Notes under the pieces: generated by a model | What the model saw: only the letters and a program-made list of their open reading frames with translations | What the model was told of the DNA's origin: nothing | Databases searched by the model: none | Assembly (NCBI RefSeq): GCF_900116295.1 | Contig: NZ_FPAF01000009.1 | Location: 49,097 to 113,096 of the forward strand | Direction of reading: 5' to 3' | Origin: Bacillus sp. 103mf | Lineage (GTDB): Bacteria; Bacillota; Bacilli; Bacillales; Bacillaceae_G | DNA length: 64,000 nucleotides | Translations under genes and position numbers: made by a program | In this document: one piece after another, positions 45,808-53,947 of the stretch | Layout of the letters: each line of letters begins with the position of its first letter | Numbering within the stretch: the stretch's first letter is position 1

Positions 45808-47488
45808 AACTCCCGCCACTTATCTCATTCGGATCTTGAAGTGGGGGTTTCTCGTGTATCACCTTCAAGAGATGCTTAACACGAGTGGAGTTGACACAGC
45901 TGCCTGATGGCACACCCCCTCTATTCCATCGGCAAACGCCTTTGGAACTGCTTTTTTTAATATGTTATAGGCACCATTCACATCTGCGTTCAGTAATTTG
46001 TTTTCTTTCGTGCGATACAAGCCACGTGTGATCCGTTTTCCACTGAATACAGGAATGTCTTTCTCACCGTAAGTGGGGATCGCATCATTGTCTAGAAAGG
46101 ATGCTTTACTTGTATACGATTCTTCCACGACTTGTACAATAATACCTTTTCGTTTTGCTTTATAGGTGATCACTTCAATGAGGAGATTGTGTGGGATATG
46201 GCAGAAGGATTGATTCTGTCGTTTTCCCATATCACTGTTTTGTTTCCATGATGTATTTTTCCCAATCACAATCATAGAAATCTCATGTTGAACTGCGAAG
46301 TGAACAATGTGATAACTGATTTTGTGAAAGAAATCTTTTATTTTGAGAAACCGTTTCTCATGAAGTCTCTCTAAACGCTTTGATGTGTGTGGTCCTTCTT
46401 TTGGTTCTTTTCCATGACGAAGAATACCCAGTAAATGAGCCTTTTTCTTGTTGTAGTATTGATTCATACTTTTGATTACATTGCCCTTTACTAACACAGG
46501 AGTAGCCCCTGTATTCGTTGTGATAGTTGCAATGTTATGAATCCCTAAATCAATACTTATGTAGCGATGGTTATCCACCTGCTCAGGTGCTGGCTCAGAT
46601 TTTTCTGCTACAATTTCTACTTTAAACTTTCCGTAAGCAGGAGAAACACGTATCTCTTTTAGATTGTTGATATGTCCGAACAATTTACCGATGTTTAATT
46701 TCATGCTTGTTTTAGGAAAACGAATGTACTTATCTTGGAGTTTACACACTTGATTCGTGAATACAATTTCTTTCATAGATGATTTGGTGTATTTTGGAAT
46801 ATGGGGTTTGCCGGTAAAATTGGAAGGATGTTTCTTGTATGCCTCAATGGATGCAAAAAATGATTTCCAATTTTGATATAACTTCTTCATAACCGCTTGA
46901 TTCGTTTGCGCTGGCAAGTTCATATAATCTTGTTGTTTCATTGTTTTAAACAAACAATCTAAGAAATGATACGATAGGAACGATTTCTCTTTTGTCGGGA
47001 AGGTAAACAAGTTACATTTTATATCTTTCTGTTCTTTAACAGGTTTTTCTTTTTGTTTTTGCATGCGTTTTTGGTATGCATGCAGTTGATTTTCATTCAT
47101 AATTTCAATATGTGCTTGTAATGTATGAAGAACTTCTTGTTGAAGTGGCTGTAATGGCTTATCAGTACGTAAGGCCGTATACACTTGGCGAATATAGAAG
47201 TTTGTTGTATTGTAGAGATTTTTTGCGTTTTGACACATTGCTAGGAAATAAGAGTATAACTTATGACCTTTCTTGATCCAAATTTGATAGGTTGCATATT
47301 CTTTTTCTTTTGTCATCATGTTCACCTCCTTCTTTCCTTCATGATACTACAAAACAACAAAAAAGAACATACATTCGTATTGATGCAAAAATATTTTTAC
47401 GAATGCAATGGCAGTTCAATCCCACCTTAAGCTTAGCTATGCCTTACACGTTTTGAAGATGGAGTTTTCTTGCCAATTTTTCGATGAA
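45808..47488 (-). mobile_element. TnpB-only IS200/IS605-type element
   Basis: The element runs from a hairpin at about 45812-45848 (CCGCCACTT with AAGTGGGGG) beyond the tnpB stop to a left-end hairpin near 47423-47470 (CCCACCTTAAGC, ACACGTTTTGAAGATGGAG). No tnpA (Y1 transposase) frame is present. On the tnpB strand TTCAT lies at 47484-47488 just before the left end, a plausible target/TAM motif. Exact borders are estimated. The ACACGTTTTGAAG hairpin also occurs in the wreck inside rbsR at 58661-58690. Confidence 0.75.
45865..47319 (-). CDS. tnpB: TnpB RNA-guided nuclease (OrfB)
   Basis: The 484-residue protein belongs to the IS200/IS605 OrfB/TnpB family, RNA-guided DNA nucleases related to Cas12. 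RuvC-like residues D257 (SIDLGIHN) and D446 (NADVNGAYN) are present. At the usual RuvC-II position the text is IVIGKN (G353-K354-N355) without the catalytic Glu; Glu residues E399-E400 in EESYTSK may replace it, as in known rearranged TnpB proteins. The zinc-ribbon cysteines are absent (TSKASFLD). The ATG pair at 47319 follows AAGGAGG. A guide RNA would be expected to come from the 3' end of the gene and the right end of the element. Confidence 0.88.
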   Translation of the reverse strand: MMTKEKEYATYQIWIKKGHKLYSYFLAMCQNAKNLYNTTNFYIRQVYTALRTDKPLQPLQQEVLHTLQAHIEIMNENQLHAYQKRMQKQKEKPVKEQKDIKCNLFTFPTKEKSFLSYHFLDCLFKTMKQQDYMNLPAQTNQAVMKKLYQNWKSFFASIEAYKKHPSNFTGKPHIPKYTKSSMKEIVFTNQVCKLQDKYIRFPKTSMKLNIGKLFGHINNLKEIRVSPAYGKFKVEIVAEKSEPAPEQVDNHRYISIDLGIHNIATITTNTGATPVLVKGNVIKSMNQYYNKKKAHLLGILRHGKEPKEGPHTSKRLERLHEKRFLKIKDFFHKISYHIVHFAVQHEISMIVIGKNTSWKQNSDMGKRQNQSFCHIPHNLLIEVITYKAKRKGIIVQVVEESYTSKASFLDNDAIPTYGEKDIPVFSGKRITRGLYRTKENKLLNADVNGAYNILKKAVPKAFADGIEGVCHQAAVSTPLVLSIS

Positions 47489-47499
47489 TAATCTATTTT

Positions 47500-47608
47500 T
47501 TATCCCGCTATTCGCGGGCAGGAAGATTCCACACCTTAAGATTTAGAGAGAAGCGAAGAAGATAGGCAGAGGATGAAGACCCTCCACTCATGGAAGTTTC
47601 ATCTTATC
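47500..47608. repeat. family A repeat, shortened copy A7
   Basis: Left end TATCCCGCTATTCGCGGGC and right end CTCCACTCATGGAAGTTTCA remain with the GCGAAGAAGATAGG block; the AGCCCGATTGGGC hairpin is deleted. The right edge carries the stop codon of the SDR gene (47604-47606). Confidence 0.75.
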
Positions 47609-48494
47609 CATTTATAATCACTCCACCGTTTACATGAAGCATTTGTCCTGTCATATATGAGGAGTCGTCCGACGCCAAATAAACATAGGCAGGTGCCAGT
47701 TCAAAAGGTTGTGCAGTACGTTTCATTGGTGTGTCACTTCCAAATGTTGCATAAATTTCCGGCGGAGCGCTTGAAGGGATAAGAGGGGTCCATACAGGCC
47801 CTGGAGCAACGCCATTGACCCGGATTCCTTGATTAATGACTGATAATGCTAACGAGCGGGTAAATGCAACGACAGCTCCTTTGGAAGCGGCATAATCAAT
47901 CGCGGGCTCAAGTCCGTTGTATGCAGCGAGTGAAGCCGTATTGATAATAGAGCTTCCATTTTTTAAATAAGGCATGGCTGCTTGTGTTAAATAAAAATAT
48001 GAAAAAATGTTTGTTTTAAAAGTACGTTCGAGCTGCTCTGCTGAAATGTCGCTTATACTTGCTTGTGCATGTCCTTCTCCAGCATTATTGACCAGGATTT
48101 CAAGATGGCCAAATGCTTCCATTGTCTTTTTAACGACATAATGACAAAATCCGGCACCCCCAATATCACCTGCAATTGTCAGGCATTGTCTGCCCAATTG
48201 GTTCACTCTGTCTTTTGTTTCGGATGCATCCCCATGCTCATTTAAATAAACAATTACAATATCTGCCCCTTCTTTTGCGAAAGCAATGGAGATAGCTCGG
48301 CCGATCCCGCTGTCTCCCCCAGTAATGATGGCGACTTTGTTCAACAGTTTGTTGCTTCCAGAATAATTAGGATTTTCGGAGATAGGTCTTGGAATCATCA
48401 AAGATTCAATACCCGGCTGTTGAGGTTGGTACTGCGGGGGAAATTCGATTGGAACTATATCGCACTTTTCTACAAACCCAAAATGCTCAGACAT
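47604..48494 (-). CDS. SDR-family oxidoreductase (general-stress type)
   Basis: The 296-residue product has the extended N-terminus with FPPQYQPQQPGIESLM common to Bacillus stress-type dehydrogenases such as YhxC/YhdF. The NAD(P) motif is TGGDSGIG (about 59-66), the NNAG block and the catalytic YAASK (Y and K of YxxxK) follow. The C-terminus MTGQMLHVNGG is typical. The substrate is unknown. The ATG has GGGGGCTAGC upstream. Its stop lies on the edge of a family A repeat. Confidence 0.88.
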   Translation of the reverse strand: MSEHFGFVEKCDIVPIEFPPQYQPQQPGIESLMIPRPISENPNYSGSNKLLNKVAIITGGDSGIGRAISIAFAKEGADIVIVYLNEHGDASETKDRVNQLGRQCLTIAGDIGGAGFCHYVVKKTMEAFGHLEILVNNAGEGHAQASISDISAEQLERTFKTNIFSYFYLTQAAMPYLKNGSSIINTASLAAYNGLEPAIDYAASKGAVVAFTRSLALSVINQGIRVNGVAPGPVWTPLIPSSAPPEIYATFGSDTPMKRTAQPFELAPAYVYLASDDSSYMTGQMLHVNGGVIING

Positions 48495-48525
48495 AATAAG
48501 CTAGCCCCCTTCGGTTATATGTGAT

Positions 48526-48672
48526 TTAGCATATTCTAAAAAAGATTATAGGTGCATGCCCGGTGTTTTGGCTTTCAATTTTTTCTATCCATTCCCTGTC
48601 TGTGTAAACAGGAAGGTGGACATCATTAGGCACTTCCGTTGTGAACAGCAGATCCCCACATTTGTAGAGCAT
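48526..48672 (-). pseudogene. possible remnant of a small protein gene
   Basis: A 48-residue frame (start MLYKCGDLLFTTEVPNDVH, then LPVYTDREW) has protein-like composition but no good ribosome site. I recall similar segments in longer small Bacillus proteins that carry a CxxC zinc ribbon, so this may be the broken N-terminal part of one. Low certainty. Confidence 0.35.
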
Positions 48673-48757
48673 TTTTGCCACTGAAATCACACTCTCCGAT
48701 TACCCGACAACTTGCATTAACCTGCCACTGTAGCTCAATAAGAAAACCGAAATTATT

Positions 48758-48860
48758 TTATCATATCTGGAGAGAAGCCCCCCACCTCAAGATTCAGAGA
48801 GAAGCAAAGAAGATAGGTGGGGGATGAAGAAAACCCCCACTGACGGAAGTTTCACTTTAT
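48758..48860. repeat. family A repeat, partial copy A8
   Basis: The left hairpin is lost or altered; CCCACCTCAAGATTCAGAG, AAGATAGGTGGGGG and the right end CTGACGGAAGTTTCACTTTAT are present. Confidence 0.75.
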
Positions 48861-48954
48861 TTGCTATTTTCATGATAAATATTATTTAGAAATTACTGTA
48901 AATAGAAGGGCGATGTGATAATCTTATAAAGAGGTTTTTTTAAGGGGTGGGAGC

Positions 48955-49158
48955 TTGCCGTATGTCGTACATATTTTAAGCATTTTCATGATTTGTGTAG
49001 GGGGAATTAGTGTATATCGCTCTGTTAAATATAAAGGGTACGGAGCTTATTTTAAAGTGAAAAAACTGAAAATTCCGTTATGGATTATTACGTTAGGGGT
49101 TGCGCTGTTTGTTATGAGCATGGGTATTTATACGCTTATATTGGAAGGGAAATGGTAA
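48955..49158 (+). CDS. small two-segment membrane protein, unknown function
   Basis: The 67-residue product has two hydrophobic segments (about 3-20 and 41-62) with a basic loop YRSVKYKGYGAYFKVKKLK between them. It starts with TTG behind AAGGGGTGGGAGC. It ends in a perfect terminator at 49196-49223. No family is recognised. Confidence 0.6.
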   Translation: MPYVVHILSIFMICVGGISVYRSVKYKGYGAYFKVKKLKIPLWIITLGVALFVMSMGIYTLILEGKW

Positions 49159-49195
49159 TGCTGTTATCGATATAAATTCCTTATTATTGGAATGG

Positions 49196-49223
49196 AAAAG
49201 GAGTAGAATGTTCTACTCCTTTT
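49196..49223 (+). terminator. terminator after the small membrane protein
   Basis: A 13-bp perfect stem with a two-base loop followed by T residues. Confidence 0.85.
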
Positions 49224-49287
49224 TTCAATTCTCAGCAGTGATTTTAAGATTTATGGCGAATTATGTAGAGAAGAGAGGAGTGTTCAT

Positions 49288-50262
49288 ATGGAATTAGCAG
49301 TTGAAAAAGTGTTTACAAAAGAAATTTTACAAGAAGGAGCGAAGCGCTTCGGAGTAACGGTTATGGAAGAACCATTAGGGGATTTTGAAAATTATATTTT
49401 TCGTGCCGAGGGAGAAGATCGTACACCGTATGTTTTACGTTTGACACATTCATCTCATCGTACATATAAGCAAATTGAGGCCGAATTAGATTTTCTAGCA
49501 TATCTCGGCAAAAATGGTGCAAAGGTAGCCGCGCCGCATCGATCAAAAAATGCTCTATTTGTCGAAAGTCTACAAGCAACTGATGGCACATCTTTTTACA
49601 TTTCACTTTTTGACTATGCAAAAGGAGAAAGAGTGAAAGATGTAGATTCTGCTGTTTGGAATGATACGCTTTTTTACGCTTGGGGTAAAGCAATTGGGCA
49701 GTTACATCGACTTACGATGGATTATCCAAAGACGGAGAATCGTATTACGTGGATGGAAGATGAAATTACTGTTATTGATATGTTACAGGAAGATAAGGAA
49801 CTACAGGAAATTGCGTATGAAGTTGTAGCAGAAATTAAAAATTTACCTGTGACAAATCACACATTTGGATTGATTCACGGAGATATTCATCATAAGAATT
49901 TTCACTATGAAAATGAGGAGTTAACCATTTTTGATTTTGATGATGCCACGTACAATTATTTTGCACATGACATTGCAATGGTTTTATATTATTCTGCCCT
50001 GCAAAAAGATTGGTCAGAAGAAAAAAAGGCGATGTTTGCACGTCACCAGTTGCAAGTATTGAGAGAAGGATATGAGACAGAGCATATTCTTGATGATTCT
50101 GTATATGATACGATACCACTTTTCATGCGCCTTCGAGATGTTGCTTTATATGGAACGATTATGAAAAAGTTTAACGGTAAAGAAATGCCAGAGTATTTTC
50201 AAACATTAACAAATGGTATTTATAAGAGAATTCTTGCGAGAAAAGCAATTGTTGAATGGTAA
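49288..50262 (+). CDS. aminoglycoside phosphotransferase-fold kinase
   Basis: The 324-residue product has the APH/choline kinase fold. The catalytic loop is LIHGDIHHKNFHY (Asp and Asn of HxDxxxxN) near residue 195 and the metal Asp is in IFDFDDA. It resembles homoserine kinase type II and SrkA/YihE-like proteins; the substrate could be a sugar, amino-acid alcohol or protein. The ATG follows GAGAGGAG. It is a single gene with a terminator at 50273-50311. Confidence 0.82.
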   Translation: MELAVEKVFTKEILQEGAKRFGVTVMEEPLGDFENYIFRAEGEDRTPYVLRLTHSSHRTYKQIEAELDFLAYLGKNGAKVAAPHRSKNALFVESLQATDGTSFYISLFDYAKGERVKDVDSAVWNDTLFYAWGKAIGQLHRLTMDYPKTENRITWMEDEITVIDMLQEDKELQEIAYEVVAEIKNLPVTNHTFGLIHGDIHHKNFHYENEELTIFDFDDATYNYFAHDIAMVLYYSALQKDWSEEKKAMFARHQLQVLREGYETEHILDDSVYDTIPLFMRLRDVALYGTIMKKFNGKEMPEYFQTLTNGIYKRILARKAIVEW

Positions 50263-50272
50263 GTAAAATGAG

Positions 50273-50311
50273 AACTGACCTAAAGCACTATTATAGTGTT
50301 TTAGGTCAGTT
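50273..50311 (+). terminator. terminator after the kinase
   Basis: An 18-base arm (50273-50290) pairs almost fully with 50294-50311, followed by T residues. Confidence 0.85.
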
Positions 50312-50318
50312 TTTTTAC

Positions 50319-50490
50319 TATATAAACACAAAACCGAAAAAACCTTTTTTCTTTAGGTGAGCGAGAGCGTCTGGCGGCGCATAGTAACAGTCAGGGCCTT
50401 TTTTGCTATAAAACAAAAGGAGAAAGCAAGTCGCGGTCATGGTTATTCTGCAACGCAGCGACTTATATGTACTCAAATCGAAGTGGATAG
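50319..50490. repeat. family B repeat, copy B5 with an internal deletion
   Basis: About 170 bp in the orientation of B1: AAACCGAAAAAACC, GAGCGTCTGGCGGCGCATAG, GTCAGGGCCTTTTTTGC and GGTTATTCTGCAACGCAGCG blocks are kept; the CCACATGC block is lost. Confidence 0.75.
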
Positions 50491-50868
50491 AGAGGTTCAT
50501 TTGAATACATATGATTGGATGAATTATTTAAGATCCCTTTTGTGTTTTTATACAAAAATGTGTTTATTTTCTCGGAATAATATTGTATTTCATAAGGTGT
50601 ATATTTTGTATTTTTTATATATTCCGAAAATTATTTGTAAAAAGGAGAATTTCGTGGTGATCCAGCTTATTACATTGAAAAGGGACTAGGAATGAAATGG
50701 TATATGGAAAAGATAAACAAGAAGAAGTTTCCTAAAAGAAGTGAAAGAAGCAAAGAAAGTGATTTCTTTGCTTCTTTTTTTGTCTAAAAGATTACTAGTT
50801 ATTTTTTTAGATGTTTTCGAATATAAAAAACTATACAGGCCTTTTGAGTTGTAAAGGAGGGGAGTAGA
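50491..50868 (+). other. upstream region of the glutamine-type importer
   Basis: AAAAAGGAG at about 50640 leads to a GTG-started 11-codon frame (VVIQLITLKRD) and then a 14-bp hairpin with T tract at 50745-50776 ahead of the importer genes. A short leader and terminator of this kind could be an attenuator, though there is no run of codons to name a signal. Another short frame (from 50692) runs through the hairpin. Confidence 0.4.
50745..50782 (+). terminator. terminator hairpin upstream of glnQ
   Basis: Arms 50745-50758 and 50763-50776 form a perfect 14-bp stem followed by T residues. Confidence 0.8.
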
Positions 50869-51597
50869 TTGATTGTTTTTCGCGATGTCAACAAGTATTA
50901 CGGCAACTTTCAAGTTTTAAAAAATATTAATTTGCAAATTGAAAAAGGGGAAGTCGTCGTGGTCGTTGGCCCGTCGGGTTCAGGGAAAAGCACGTTGCTG
51001 CGCTGCATGAATCAACTAGAGATGATCACGAATGGTGAATTGGTTGTAAATGGTGTCAACATACATGAGGGAAAGAAAGATATAAATCAATTAAGACGAA
51101 GTATCGGCATGGTATTTCAACATTTTTATTTATATCCTCATAAAACGGTGCTTCAAAATATTACATTTGCCCCAATAAAAGTACTTAAAAAGCCGAAAGA
51201 AGAAGCAGAAAAAATTGCCATGTTTTATTTAGAAAAAGTAGGGATTACGGATAAAGTAAATGCCTATCCGCACCAACTATCAGGGGGACAGCAACAGCGC
51301 GTTGCCATTGCAAGGGGACTAGCGATGAAACCGGAGATTATGTTGTTTGATGAACCGACTTCGGCGCTTGATCCTGAAATGATTGGTGAGGTACTTGATG
51401 TGATGAAAACATTAGCAAAAGAAGGCATGACGATGGTTGTTGTTACACATGAGATGGGATTTGCCCGCGAGGTAGCTGATCGCATTTTATTTATGGACAA
51501 GGGTGAAATTGTGGAAGAGGCCTCGCCTGCTGATTTCTTTGTAAATCCAAAGCAAGAACGCGCCCGATTATTTTTAAGTCGTGTGCTGAATCGTTAA
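50869..51597 (+). CDS. glnQ: polar amino acid ABC transporter ATPase (GlnQ)
   Basis: The 242-residue ATPase powers a glutamine-type importer. Walker A is GPSGSGKST (34-42), the signature LSGGQQQR and Walker [13 protein letters not shown] follow. The start is TTG behind AAAGGAGGGGAG. The order glnQ-glnH-glnM-glnP in this window matches the B. subtilis glutamine importer. The genes are tightly spaced and form one operon. Confidence 0.9.
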   Translation: MIVFRDVNKYYGNFQVLKNINLQIEKGEVVVVVGPSGSGKSTLLRCMNQLEMITNGELVVNGVNIHEGKKDINQLRRSIGMVFQHFYLYPHKTVLQNITFAPIKVLKKPKEEAEKIAMFYLEKVGITDKVNAYPHQLSGGQQQRVAIARGLAMKPEIMLFDEPTSALDPEMIGEVLDVMKTLAKEGMTMVVVTHEMGFAREVADRILFMDKGEIVEEASPADFFVNPKQERARLFLSRVLNR

Positions 51598-51609
51598 AGG
51601 AGGAATTTG

Positions 51610-52434
51610 ATGATTAAAATGAAAAAGTGGTTTACGCTTATCGTTTTTGCCTGTTTATTTGTATTGGTTGTAGCTGGGTGTGGAAATAAGAAAGAAAAAG
51701 AAGCTGTAAAAAATGAGAAAGAAACTGTTATTGATCAAATTAAGAAACGTGGAAAATTAGTTGTCGGTGTGAAGTATGATACGAATCTATTTGGATTAAA
51801 GAATCCAGCAACAGGAAAGGTAGAAGGATTTGACATTGATGTTGCAAAGGCACTCGCGAAAAAATTTTTAGGCGATGAGAATAAATTAGAATTAAAAGAA
51901 GTTACTTCTAAAACGCGCATCCCAATGCTGAAAAACGGCGATATTGACGCAATTATTGCGACAATGACAATTACCGAGGAACGCAAAAAAGAAGTTGATT
52001 TCTCAGATGTGTATTTTAAAGCTGGGCAATCTTTGCTTGTAAAAAAAGGAAGTGGAATTAAAGATATAGCTGACGTGAAAAAAGGGGTAAAAGTGTTAGC
52101 TGTAAAAGGTTCTACTTCTACGAACAATATTCGTGCCAAAGCACCGGAAGCGACTGTGCTTGAATTTGAAAACTATAGTGAAGCATTTACGGCATTGAAG
52201 GCAGGACAAGGCGATGTGTTAACAACAGATAATGCCATTTTATATGGTATGGAAAAGCAAGACGCAAACTATGAAGTGGTTGGAAAAAAATTCACAGATG
52301 AACCATATGGCATTGCGGTGAGAAAAGGAGAAACGGAGCTTACGAAAGTAATGAATGAGTTACTCAAAGAGATGCAAGCAAACGGTGAATACAATAAATT
52401 ATATGAAAAGTGGATTGGGAAAAAGCCGGAGTAA
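51610..52434 (+). CDS. glnH: glutamine-type ABC binding lipoprotein
   Basis: The 274-residue product is a lipoprotein (lipobox VVAGC, C24) with the family 3 amino-acid binding fold. Landmarks are GFDIDVAKALAKKFLG and IIATMTITEERKKEVDFSDVYF. It captures glutamine, or possibly glutamate or aspartate, outside the membrane. The ATG at 51610 has AAAGGAGG upstream; a TTG one codon earlier is less likely. Confidence 0.9.
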   Translation: MIKMKKWFTLIVFACLFVLVVAGCGNKKEKEAVKNEKETVIDQIKKRGKLVVGVKYDTNLFGLKNPATGKVEGFDIDVAKALAKKFLGDENKLELKEVTSKTRIPMLKNGDIDAIIATMTITEERKKEVDFSDVYFKAGQSLLVKKGSGIKDIADVKKGVKVLAVKGSTSTNNIRAKAPEATVLEFENYSEAFTALKAGQGDVLTTDNAILYGMEKQDANYEVVGKKFTDEPYGIAVRKGETELTKVMNELLKEMQANGEYNKLYEKWIGKKPE

Positions 52435-52506
52435 TACCACAAATATAGGATACAAGAGGATGAGAAATAATCATCCTCTTGTTATGAAGAAAGAGGGGGA
52501 GCGTTT

Positions 52507-53163
52507 GTGCCCGATTTTTCGATTCTCTCAAATAATCTAGATTTGTATTTAGAAGGATTCAAATACACAGTACTGTCTAGTTTGATCGCGTTAATTGGTA
52601 GTTTTATTCTTGGCATCATCATCGCAGTGATGCGAATTGCGCCAATTCGGCTTCTAAATTGGATTGGGGCAACATATGTAGAGTTTATTCGGAATATCCC
52701 TTTAGTCCTCGTTGCATTTGCTTTTTATTTTGCTTTTCCGGTAATCGGTGTTACATTAAGTGGATTTGTTGCTGGTACAACTGCACTTACGATATATACA
52801 GCGGCTTTTATTACAGAGGCAATTCGTGCAGGAATTTTATCAGTTCCGAAAGGGCAGATGGAAGCAGCACGTTCTTCTGGTTTAACATATGTACAAGCGA
52901 TGTATTATATTATTTTGCCACAAGCGATAAAAATTGTAATTCCGCCGCTAGGTAATCAATTTCTAAATTTAGTGAAAAACTCTTCTATATTAGGGATTAT
53001 TGCTGGGACGGATTTAATGTACCAAGGTGATTTAATCTCTACAAGAACATTTGTCACATTTGATGTATATATATTTGTTGGTGTGTTTTATTTACTTTTA
53101 ACTGTTCCGCTTAGCATGGGTGTTCGCTTCTTAGAGAAACACTTGGCGAAAGGAGCTGTGTAG
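52507..53163 (+). CDS. glnM: polar amino acid ABC permease 1
   Basis: The 218-residue membrane protein is a His/Glu/Gln/Arg/opine-family permease. The loop that touches the ATPase is EAARSSGLTYVQAMYYIILPQA (seen as ARSSGLTYVQAM). It starts with GTG behind GAGGGGGA and ends directly against the next gene (stop then ATG). Confidence 0.88.
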   Translation: MPDFSILSNNLDLYLEGFKYTVLSSLIALIGSFILGIIIAVMRIAPIRLLNWIGATYVEFIRNIPLVLVAFAFYFAFPVIGVTLSGFVAGTTALTIYTAAFITEAIRAGILSVPKGQMEAARSSGLTYVQAMYYIILPQAIKIVIPPLGNQFLNLVKNSSILGIIAGTDLMYQGDLISTRTFVTFDVYIFVGVFYLLLTVPLSMGVRFLEKHLAKGAV

Positions 53164-53808
53164 ATGGACTTTCGAGGTGCTTATACAGGAGATCATATTA
53201 TTTTTTTATTAAAAGGATTACTTGTTACGCTAGAAATCGCTCTTATTGCAATCTTCCTTAGTTTTATCATTGGTAGCGTCATCGGTACGTTGCGATATAC
53301 GAAAATACCGGTTGTATCAACAATACTTGCTTGTATTGTTGAAATCATTCGTAATTTACCGCTGTTATTAATTATTTTCTTTACATATTTTGCGCTCCCA
53401 GAAGCTGGATTGAAATTAGAGATTACAACAGCGGCCATTGTGGCTTTGACGATATTTGAAGCAGCAATGATATCAGAAATTGTTCGCAGTGGTTTATTCT
53501 CAATTGAGAAAGGGCAAATTGAAGCAGCGCGTGCTTCTGGATTAACGTATGTACAAACGCTTCAGCACATTATTCTGCCGCAAGCGCTGCGACGTATGGT
53601 GCCGCCGCTTGTCAGTCAGTTTATATCTCTTTTAAAAGATACATCGTTGGCAGTCGTTATTTCATTACCAGAATTAATGCATAATGCTCAAATTATAAAT
53701 GGTCAAAATGTGAACTATATGATTCCAATCTTTCTTCTCGTCGCTTGTATGTATTTCATTGTAAATTATAGTTTGTCTCTTTTTTCAAGACGGTTAGAAA
53801 GTAGGTGA
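53164..53808 (+). CDS. glnP: polar amino acid ABC permease 2
   Basis: The 214-residue second permease has ARASGLTYVQTLQHIILPQA as its ATPase contact loop. It starts immediately after the first permease stop, so translation is coupled. A hairpin (53808-53817 with 53826-53835) and T tract end the operon. The two permeases are similar and probably form a heterodimer. Confidence 0.88.
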   Translation: MDFRGAYTGDHIIFLLKGLLVTLEIALIAIFLSFIIGSVIGTLRYTKIPVVSTILACIVEIIRNLPLLLIIFFTYFALPEAGLKLEITTAAIVALTIFEAAMISEIVRSGLFSIEKGQIEAARASGLTYVQTLQHIILPQALRRMVPPLVSQFISLLKDTSLAVVISLPELMHNAQIINGQNVNYMIPIFLLVACMYFIVNYSLSLFSRRLESR

Positions 53809-53847
53809 CTCTTGCATTGTATTTTATGCAAGAGTTATTTTTTTAGA
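53808..53847 (+). terminator. terminator after glnP
   Basis: A 10-bp stem (53808-53817 with 53826-53835) followed by a T-rich tract. Confidence 0.75.
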
Positions 53848-53947
53848 AAAATTTTAATTTTATATAGAAATTGTAAACGCTTTATTGTATATTTTTTATT
53901 ATCAGAAAATTTTAAAATTCAAAGGGGTATGCAAGGGGAGGAAGAAG

